The notes under the pieces: model-generated
What the model was told of the DNA's origin: nothing
What the model saw: only the letters and a program-made list of their open reading frames with translations
Database searches by the model: none
Assembly (NCBI GenBank): GCA_035524275.1
Contig: DATKPC010000019.1
Location: 1-36,750 of the forward strand
Direction of reading: 5' to 3'
DNA from: DATKPC01 sp035524275
Lineage (GTDB): Bacteria; Pseudomonadota; Gammaproteobacteria; Burkholderiales; Burkholderiaceae_F
DNA length: 36,750 nucleotides
Part shown: piece after piece, positions 31,094 through 36,750 of the stretch
Position numbering within the stretch: the first letter of the stretch is position 1
Layout: every line of letters begins with the position of its first letter
Program-made: the position numbers and the translations under genes

Positions 31094-31861
31094 GTGCGGA
31101 CGCTGCGCCTGCCGGCCGCGCTCGGCGCGCTCGCGAGCCAGGTGGCCGGCCTGGGCGCGGTGCTGGTCGCGCTCCGGGCCGGCTGGCTCGCGCCCGAGCC
31201 CTGGCCGCTCGCGTTCGCGCAGGGCGCGGCCGCGTGCGCTGCCGCGATCGCGCTGCGCACGGCCCGCTGGTGGTGGCCGGTGCACCTGTTCTTCGGGCCG
31301 CTGGTCGTCGGTGCGCTGCGGCTCGGACTGCCGTCGTGGGCCTACCTTGCCGCATTCGTCGCGCTGGCGCTCGTCTACGGCTCGAGCTACCGGACCCAGG
31401 TGCCGCTGTTCCTGACGAACCGGCGCACCGCGGCGGCCGTTGCCGCGCTGCTGCCGCCGCGGCGCCTGAGCATTCTCGACATCGGCAGCGGAACCGGCGC
31501 CGTGCTGCGACCGCTGGCGCGCGCGCGGCCGGACTGCCGGTTGCGCGGCATCGAGTCGTCCTGGGCGCCGCACTGGATCGCGTGCTGGCGGTCGCGCGGG
31601 ATGCCGAACCTCGCGTTCGAGCGCGGCGATTTCTTCGCGGCGCCGTGGTCGCAGTACGACGTCGTCTACGCGTTCCTGTCGCCGGTGCCGATGCCGCGCG
31701 TCTGGGCGAAGGCCGTGGCCGAGATGAAGCCCGGCAGCCTGCTCGTGAGCAACAGTTTTCCGGTGCCCGGCATCGAGCCGGCGCAAGTGGTCGACGTCGA
31801 CGACCGCCGCGCGACGCGCCTGTACTGCTACCGCCCGGTGGCGGGACGCGCGTCGTCCTGA
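31094..31861 (+). CDS. Membrane-anchored class I SAM-dependent methyltransferase
   Basis: This 255-residue protein has three or four hydrophobic stretches in its first 100 residues (roughly 8-28, 36-53, 62-79 and 82-96), then a soluble Rossmann domain with the SAM motif ILDIGSGTGAVL (127-138), acidic IESSWAP and a FLSPVPMP region near the fourth strand. The substrate is unknown; relatives are only annotated as methyltransferases. The start is GTG at 31094, immediately after aapP, so it lies at the operon's end. Placement beside an amino-acid importer does not point to a function. The call as methyltransferase fold is good; membrane anchoring is from hydrophobicity by eye. Confidence 0.78.
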   Translation: MRTLRLPAALGALASQVAGLGAVLVALRAGWLAPEPWPLAFAQGAAACAAAIALRTARWWWPVHLFFGPLVVGALRLGLPSWAYLAAFVALALVYGSSYRTQVPLFLTNRRTAAAVAALLPPRRLSILDIGSGTGAVLRPLARARPDCRLRGIESSWAPHWIACWRSRGMPNLAFERGDFFAAPWSQYDVVYAFLSPVPMPRVWAKAVAEMKPGSLLVSNSFPVPGIEPAQVVDVDDRRATRLYCYRPVAGRASS

Positions 31862-31868
31862 GCGCGCG

Positions 31869-32153
31869 CTATCGCGGCGGCAACCGCGGACACGGGCGCT
31901 GGCGCCGGGCCTCGATTTCCAGCCGGTCGTGGACCGTCCACGCTTCGGCGATCCGCGCGTAGGGTCCGCGAAAATCGGCGTACTCGTCGAAGCGGCGCCG
32001 CCGCGTCTCGCCAGGCCACGAGACGACATAGAAGCCGGGCTGCAGCCGTCCCGCCGTCGGGTGCCGATAGGCGCGTTCGTACGATTCGGCGTCGATCAGG
32101 CAGAACTCGTTCAGGACGTGAACGACTTCGAAATCTTCGTAGTAAGTCTCCAT
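31869..32153 (-). CDS. Small conserved-looking protein of unknown function
   Basis: This 94-residue protein begins METYYEDFEVVHVLNEFCLI and ends in an Arg/Pro-rich tail (RRQRPCPRLPPR). The middle (AGRLQPGFYVVSWPGETRRR) looks like a compact beta-rich fold rather than chance reading. It has no signal peptide or membrane helix. It is convergent with the methyltransferase gene, with seven bases between their stops. A weak purine-rich site (GGGGG) precedes the ATG. I do not recognise the family. The codon pattern and aromatic content make it more likely real than a shadow of another frame. Confidence 0.6.
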   Translation of the reverse strand: METYYEDFEVVHVLNEFCLIDAESYERAYRHPTAGRLQPGFYVVSWPGETRRRRFDEYADFRGPYARIAEAWTVHDRLEIEARRQRPCPRLPPR

Positions 32154-32411
32154 TGGCCGAGCCCCCGTCAGCGACCCCGCCCTCCTGGCCGGGTTCGTCC
32201 CGGCTCGTATTGCGTGGCGCGAGATTAGTCCACGAGGGTCAACCCCGCCATCGATTTGGGGTATCCAAGGGGGGCTTTTTCTAGCCGTTCGAGGGTAGGC
32301 CGAAGGATGTAGGCGGATGCGGGTCGACCCTGGGGGCCGGTGTGGCGCGGCAGGGACCGCGGCGGTGCGAGCTTTCTCAGCCCTCGCCCCGGCCCTAATC
32401 CCGACCCTTCC
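32154..32411. other. Noncoding gap upstream of the small unknown gene
   Basis: These 258 bases lie between the unknown gene's start and the stop of the DUF1501 gene, both on the minus strand. I see no convincing gene. There are short features only: ACCCC-N10-GGGGT around 32244-32263 and a G-run followed by GCTTTTT near 32267-32280. It must hold the promoter of the small gene, but no clear boxes stand out. Confidence 0.5.
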
Positions 32412-33611
32412 CTAGACGAGCCCGATATCCCTCGGCCGCGCGCCCGGAAACACCGTGGCCAGCGCGCTGGCGTCCAGCCCATAGATCCGCGCCAGCAGGC
32501 CGCCGACGATGGCCCGGACGTCGTTGAGCACCGGCATGTCGCGGTTCTGGAACAGCGTCGCGCGATCGATGCGGACCTGCTCGCCGGCGATGCGGCCGCC
32601 ACGGACCGAGCCGCCGAGCACCCAGTAGGCGGAACCGTGGCCGTGGTCCGTCCCGCGATTGCCGTTTTCCGCGAACGTTCGGCCGAATTCGCTGATCACG
32701 ACGACGACCGTCGAGCGCCAGCGGTCGCCCAGGCCGTCGGCGAGTGCCGCCAGTCCGCGGCCGAGTTCGTCGATCCGGCTCGCCAGCGTCCCGCTCGCGG
32801 CGCCCTCGCCAACGTGCGTATCCCATCCGCCGACGTCGACGAAACCGATCGTGTACTTGTCGCGCATCAGCCGCGCGATGCGCTGCGCTTCCAGCTCGAA
32901 TCCCTTGGCCGTCGCGGCACCGCGGCCGGCGTTGTCCATCTCCTCGGCCAGTTCGCGCATGACCGCGTCGCGCGCGTCGAAGCCCTCGCCGACGCTTCCC
33001 GCGAGGCGAGTGCCCGCATACATCTTCCCGATGATGCTGCTCTGGCGCGCGTCGACACCGGGCTTGCCGATGCCGCGCAGCGCCACGTTGGCGGCCGCAT
33101 GCTCGCCGCGCAGCGCGAGCGGCAGCTGCTCCGAGAAGGCAATCGCCTCGCCGGCGCCCAGCACGCCGGCGAGCCGGTTGAGGAAGCCGGACCCGTAGCG
33201 ACGCGCGGTCCCCGGCGACTGTCCGAGCTCGATCGTGTCCTGCGTCTCGAAGTGGCTGCGCGAGACGTCGTCGGCCGGCCCCGCGAACGTCACGAACGCC
33301 GCCTCGCGCCGCTCGTAGATCGGCAGGATCGAGCCGGCAAGCGCCGGATGCAGCCCCCAGTCCGCGTCGAGCGGGCGTGCGGCGTCGGCGCCGTCGCCGG
33401 GACGCCGGATCGCGATGTTCGGGCGCAACTCGTAGTACAGCGGCGAGGCGACCGGTACGACGACGTTGGCGGCGTCGTAGCCGCCGCGCAGGAAGACGAG
33501 CAGGAAGCGCGCGTCGCCACCCGGCGCCGCGATCGCGCGCAACGTCGCGCCGCCGGCGCCGGTTCCCAGCGCCGCGGCGGTCGCGGCATGCAGCAAGGTT
33601 CGTCGTTTCAT
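32412..33611 (-). CDS. DUF1501 exported protein, probable Tat substrate
   Basis: This 399-residue protein has a twin-arginine leader (MKRRTLLHAATAAALGTGAG) and the DUF1501 pattern: FLLVFLRGGYDAANVVVP, WGLHPALAG, SRSHFETQDTIELG, GGWDTHVGEG, VVVVISEFGRTFAENGNRGTDHGH read in parts (VVVVISEFGRTF and NRGTDHGHG), and YWVLGGSVRGGRI. The fold is related to the alkaline phosphatase/sulfatase superfamily, with Asp/His clusters that could bind metal, but no function is established. The ATG at 33611 has GAAGG upstream. It follows the DUF1800 gene by 59 bases; the two families nearly always occur as a pair. Confidence 0.9.
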   Translation of the reverse strand: MKRRTLLHAATAAALGTGAGGATLRAIAAPGGDARFLLVFLRGGYDAANVVVPVASPLYYELRPNIAIRRPGDGADAARPLDADWGLHPALAGSILPIYERREAAFVTFAGPADDVSRSHFETQDTIELGQSPGTARRYGSGFLNRLAGVLGAGEAIAFSEQLPLALRGEHAAANVALRGIGKPGVDARQSSIIGKMYAGTRLAGSVGEGFDARDAVMRELAEEMDNAGRGAATAKGFELEAQRIARLMRDKYTIGFVDVGGWDTHVGEGAASGTLASRIDELGRGLAALADGLGDRWRSTVVVVISEFGRTFAENGNRGTDHGHGSAYWVLGGSVRGGRIAGEQVRIDRATLFQNRDMPVLNDVRAIVGGLLARIYGLDASALATVFPGARPRDIGLV

Positions 33612-33670
33612 CGCGTGGCCTTCGATCCGATGGAGGCGTCGCTCGCGTCGCCGGTGTCGTCGTGGCGGTC

Positions 33671-35281
33671 TCAGCGGTACATGAATTCCGGCGACGACAG
33701 CAGGAAGCCGTTCCATTCCTGCGGCGACGTCGCCTGTTCGAGCGCCTGCTGCGTCCCCGGCGCCAGGCGCCGGCGCAGCGAGTCGTAGTAGACCGGGTTC
33801 GCGAGCTGCGGGAACGCCGGCTGGTCGGCGCCGGCTTCCTCGCCGCGGAACAGGCCGGCGGACCCGTTGCCCAGCGCGCGCGCGATCTCGAAGCGCGTCG
33901 TCATCTGGCCGGGACCGTTCCAGCTCGCAGCGCCCATCGGGTAGCCGTCCGGCGTCGTATGGTCGTAGAGGCCCTCGCCCAGGCGATTGAGCCAGTTGAC
34001 CATCGGTTTCGGATTGAGGATCGGCCGCTCGTCGTAGGCCAGCCGGACTGCCGAGACGACGTAGTGCATCGGATCCTTGAACTCGTGTTCCAGCGATGCG
34101 GCGAACTGCGGCGACGTGAACAGCGCGCGCAGCACGGTCGGGATGTCGCCGTCGCTGCCGCGAAACGCGTTCGCCATCCGCTCGACGAGCGCCGGCGCCG
34201 GATCGTCCCCGATGAAGTACGTCGCGAGCTTGCGCGAGACGAAGCGCGCGGTCGCCGGGTGCCGGCTCAGCAGGTCGACCACCTGGTCGACTTCGGCAAG
34301 CCCGCGGCCGCGGATCGTCGTGCCCAGCAGCACCTTGTCCTGGTAGTCGTGCCGATTGGGATTGAACTCGAAGAGGCCGTCGCGGACGTACTCCGCCGCG
34401 TGCTCGCGCCGCAGGCGCGGCGGCGGCGCGCCTGCCGGATCGTCCAGGCGGACGCCGAGGCCGGTCAGCACGCGGGCCAGCGCCTGTACGTCGGCCTGCG
34501 TGTAGCCGCCGTCGACCCCGAGCGTATGCAGCTCCAGCAGCTCGCGGGCATAGTTTTCGTTGCCGTGTCCGGCCGCGTTGTTCTCGTTGTCGAGGTAGCG
34601 CAGCATCGCCGGGTGGTGGATCGATGCCGCCAGCAGGTCGCGGAATCGCCCGAGCGCGTGCTGCCGCAGCGCGTCGTCGTAGTCGGCGACCAGCACGCGC
34701 AGGTTGTGCTTGTGGCGAAAGACGCTGAAGTGGTTGAGCCAGAACCAGGTCATCTGTTCCTGCAGCTGCGCCGGGGAATACAGCGCCCGCAACAGGTGAC
34801 GCGCTTGCGCTTCGCGCCCGATCCGCTCGTATTCGGCCTGCACCGCGCGCACGGCATCCTGGCGCGCGGCCTCGTCGGGCAGCGCGCGCGCCTCGCGCAT
34901 CCGCCGTTCCAGGTCGACCGCGAGGCGGGCCACCGGCGTCGTGCTGATCGTCATCGCGTCGATCTGGCGGGCGACGGCCGGGGGCAGCGGCGCCTCCGGA
35001 TAGGGGCGCAGCTGTTCCGCGAGATAGCGCGCGTTGCCGACCGCGCGGACGTGCGCCGCGGCGCTGGGCGTCGCGCCCCAGCTGATCCGGTCGAGCAGGG
35101 CGACCGGGTCGGCGCGTTCGAGGCTCGTCGCGAGCGGCGCTGCCGCTGGCAGCCCGACCTGCGGCGGCACCTGCGGCGACACCGGCGCGCAGCTCGCGAC
35201 CAGCAGCGCGGCAAGCACGGCGGGAAGCGGCGGGAATCGGCGGGGGCGGGACGCAGGCATCGGGCGGCGGGACGGCGGCAT
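33671..35281 (-). CDS. DUF1800 lipoprotein
   Basis: This 536-residue protein has a lipoprotein leader: after a basic start, PAVLAALLVASC gives a lipobox (LVAS-Cys). The body matches DUF1800: DRISWGATPSAAAHVRAVG near the start, MTWFWLNHFSVFRHK, NYARELLELHTLGVDGGYTQ, FVSRKLATYFIGDDPAP, LFTSPQF, and a closing SSPEFMYR. The family is unexplained but always near DUF1501; a secreted two-protein complex is a fair guess. The ATG at 35281 is the first; a second at 35260 shortens the leader. Neither has a good ribosome site. It is divergent from pyrC. Confidence 0.88.
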   Translation of the reverse strand: MPPSRRPMPASRPRRFPPLPAVLAALLVASCAPVSPQVPPQVGLPAAAPLATSLERADPVALLDRISWGATPSAAAHVRAVGNARYLAEQLRPYPEAPLPPAVARQIDAMTISTTPVARLAVDLERRMREARALPDEAARQDAVRAVQAEYERIGREAQARHLLRALYSPAQLQEQMTWFWLNHFSVFRHKHNLRVLVADYDDALRQHALGRFRDLLAASIHHPAMLRYLDNENNAAGHGNENYARELLELHTLGVDGGYTQADVQALARVLTGLGVRLDDPAGAPPPRLRREHAAEYVRDGLFEFNPNRHDYQDKVLLGTTIRGRGLAEVDQVVDLLSRHPATARFVSRKLATYFIGDDPAPALVERMANAFRGSDGDIPTVLRALFTSPQFAASLEHEFKDPMHYVVSAVRLAYDERPILNPKPMVNWLNRLGEGLYDHTTPDGYPMGAASWNGPGQMTTRFEIARALGNGSAGLFRGEEAGADQPAFPQLANPVYYDSLRRRLAPGTQQALEQATSPQEWNGFLLSSPEFMYR

Positions 35282-35595
35282 TTGCAAGGCACAACGCGAT
35301 GCTGCGCCGGTTCGACGACATCCGCCGCGAGAGGATTGCAACAGGCTGCAACGCGGCACGCGGCGGGCGTCGTCCCCACGTCCTATCGGCACGATCGCGC
35401 GGCCCCTTGAGCGGGTCGTGCCGGTTGCGGCCGCGCGTCGTGCCCCGCTCACACTCTGTAACGCAAAAAAGGACCCGTTCCTCGTGCCGCGTCGCCGGCG
35501 GTCCGGCGCATGCGCGCGCCCGCGCCCGCCGCCGAGGTCGACGATAATCCGCCGATGCGCCGGCGTCCGTGCCCGGCGGCCCGACCACGACGACG
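35282..35595. other. Divergent intergenic region between DUF1800 gene and pyrC
   Basis: These 314 bases hold no credible gene. Visible elements are TTGCA-ACAGGC-TGCAA (35336-35351), TGAGCGGG with its reverse complement 28 bases on (35408-35415 and 35444-35451), an A6 tract (35465-35470), and GATAAT at 35543-35548. The last is a plausible -10 for pyrC with a leader of about 40 bases. No pyrimidine-controlled attenuator with a T-run is evident. Confidence 0.5.
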
Positions 35596-36666
35596 ATGGA
35601 TAGCCCCACCCCGTCCCTGACATTGACCCGGCCCGACGACTGGCACCTGCACCTGCGCGACGGCGCGCAGCTTGCCGATGCCCTGCCGCACACCGCGCGG
35701 CAGTTCGCGCGCGCGATCGTGATGCCCAACCTGAAGCCGCCCGTCACGACGGCGGCGATGGCGGCCGCCTACCGGGCGCGGATCGTCGAGGCCCTGCCGG
35801 CCGGCATGCGCTTCGAGCCGCTGATGACGCTGTACCTGACCGACAACACGTCGCCCGATGACGTCCGGCGGGCCCATGGCGAGGGCATCGCCGTCGCCGT
35901 CAAGCTGTACCCGGCCGGCGCGACGACGAATTCCGATGCCGGCGTCACCGACCTCGGGCGCGTTGCCGACGTGCTCGATACGATGCAACGGATCGACCTG
36001 CCGCTGCTCGTCCACGGCGAGGTCACCGACCCGGACGTCGACGTCTTCGACCGCGAACAGGTCTTCATCGACCGCGTGCTGCGGCCTCTGAGGCGGGATT
36101 TCCCGGCGCTGCGCGTCGTCTTCGAGCACATCACGACGCGCGAGGCCGCCGACTACGTGATGGCGGGCGAAGGCCCGACCGCGGCGACGATCACCGCGCA
36201 CCACCTGCTCTACGACCGCAACGCCTTGTTCGTCACGCCGCGCGGCGGCGCCGGGCTGCGGCCGCACTACTACTGCCTTCCGCTGCTCAAGCGCGACGTC
36301 CACCGCCGCGCGCTGGTCGCCGCGGCGACCCGCGGCGATCCGCGCTTCTTCCTCGGCACCGACAGCGCGCCGCATCCGCGCCGCGGCAAGGAGGCGGACT
36401 GCGGCTGCGCCGGCTGCTTCACGGCGGTCGCGGCGCTCGAGCTGTACGCGGCGGCATTCGAGCGCGCCGGAGCGCTGGAGCGCCTCGAGGGCTTTGCGAG
36501 CCACCACGGTCCCGACTTCTACCGGCTGCCGCGGAATACGGAGCGCATCGTGTTGCGGCGGCGCGAATGGATCGTCCCGGCGTCGCTGCCATTCGGCGGC
36601 GACACCGCCATTCCTCTTGCCGCCGGCGAAACCCTGGCATGGCGCCTGGACCCGACGCGGAACTGA
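35596..36666 (+). CDS. pyrC: Dihydroorotase, class II
   Basis: This 356-residue zinc amidohydrolase cyclises carbamoyl-aspartate to dihydroorotate in pyrimidine synthesis. Every metal ligand is visible at E. coli PyrC-like positions: His17 and His19 in DWHLHLRDG, carboxylated Lys103 in AVKLYPAG, His140, His178 in FEHITT, and Asp256 in LGTDSAPH. The length is close to the E. coli enzyme. The sequence after the ATG at 35596 (PSLTLTRPDDWHLHL) leaves no doubt on the start, though no strong ribosome site is seen. A second gene begins inside its last 28 bases. Confidence 0.97.
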   Translation: MDSPTPSLTLTRPDDWHLHLRDGAQLADALPHTARQFARAIVMPNLKPPVTTAAMAAAYRARIVEALPAGMRFEPLMTLYLTDNTSPDDVRRAHGEGIAVAVKLYPAGATTNSDAGVTDLGRVADVLDTMQRIDLPLLVHGEVTDPDVDVFDREQVFIDRVLRPLRRDFPALRVVFEHITTREAADYVMAGEGPTAATITAHHLLYDRNALFVTPRGGAGLRPHYYCLPLLKRDVHRRALVAAATRGDPRFFLGTDSAPHPRRGKEADCGCAGCFTAVAALELYAAAFERAGALERLEGFASHHGPDFYRLPRNTERIVLRRREWIVPASLPFGGDTAIPLAAGETLAWRLDPTRN

Positions 36667-36750
36667 ACGCCCGGATCGCGACGCCGGCGGACGACGCGGG
36701 CGAGGCCCGGCTGCGCCCGCTGCCTTTCGGGCGCGAGGTCGACCAGTGGC
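36639..36750 (+). CDS. Start of an unidentified gene overlapping pyrC, cut by the window end
   Basis: From ATG 36639 the frame stays open to the last base, giving 37 residues (MAPGPDAELNARIATPADDA, then GEARLRPLPFGREVDQW). It overlaps the end of pyrC by 28 bases, which fits translational coupling. In many Betaproteobacteria a DUF3025 gene follows pyrC; the visible part is too short to confirm that. Confidence 0.45.
   Translation, partial: MAPGPDAELNARIATPADDAGEARLRPLPFGREVDQW

Noticed and set aside
32225..32602. A minus-strand ORF entering the gap below the DUF1501 gene
   Set aside because: It is a shadow frame of DUF1501 running into noncoding sequence, with no recognisable domain.

Overview
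The window is GC-rich (about 70% by eye), densely packed chromosomal DNA. Its gene content points to a betaproteobacterium, probably Burkholderiales: a soluble NAD-linked formate dehydrogenase in the order fdsGBACD with a divergent regulator, an aapJQMP amino-acid ABC operon, a DUF1501/DUF1800 pair, a class II pyrC, and a DUF2946-TonB receptor-PepSY operon like the one described in Bordetella. The assignment is inferred from gene content only. No tRNA, rRNA, CRISPR array, insertion sequence or phage gene was seen.

Layout. 1-496: end of a DUF2147 exported protein. 567-4997 (+): fatty-acid beta-oxidation operon (fused hydroxyacyl-CoA dehydrogenase/enoyl-CoA hydratase, thiolase, a crotonase with an isomerase-like active site). 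5036-12038: a metal/redox island. On the minus strand it holds a PCu(A)C copper chaperone, a RegA/ActR/PrrA-type response regulator and an outer-membrane barrel protein. Divergently on the plus strand it holds a DUF2946 (CruR-like) leader protein, a TonB-dependent receptor and a PepSY membrane protein. 12178-13860 (+): fatty-acyl-CoA ligase. 13903-20079 (-): formate dehydrogenase operon fdsG-fdsB-fdsA-fdhD-fdsD, with a divergent ModE-like regulator at 20251-21321. 21418-22722 (+): amidase. 22882-24919 (-): lactate-permease-family transporter and acyl-CoA thioesterase. 25031-26860 (+): Atm1/HMT1-type ABC exporter. 26934-31087 (+): aapJQMP amino-acid importer, followed by a membrane-anchored methyltransferase and a convergent small unknown gene. 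32412-35281 (-): DUF1501 and DUF1800 proteins. 35596 to the end (+): pyrC and the start of an overlapping gene.

Most of this is ordinary metabolism. The most interesting part is the 5-12 kb island. Its plus-strand operon has the layout of the copper-repressed bp2923-bfrG-bp2921 operon of Bordetella pertussis, where a nascent DUF2946 protein senses copper through CXXC and an arrest motif near its C-terminus. Here the second Cys of CXXC is Ala and the terminal motif is RGPP. Each downstream gene is preceded by a strong stem-loop with one bulged A. The shared promoter region carries two palindromes of the PrrA/RegA type (GCGNC-Nx-GNCGC), and a RegA-type regulator without an adjacent sensor kinase is encoded just beyond. 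Together these suggest a redox-tuned copper-handling locus. That reading is inference; the motifs themselves are visible in the sequence.
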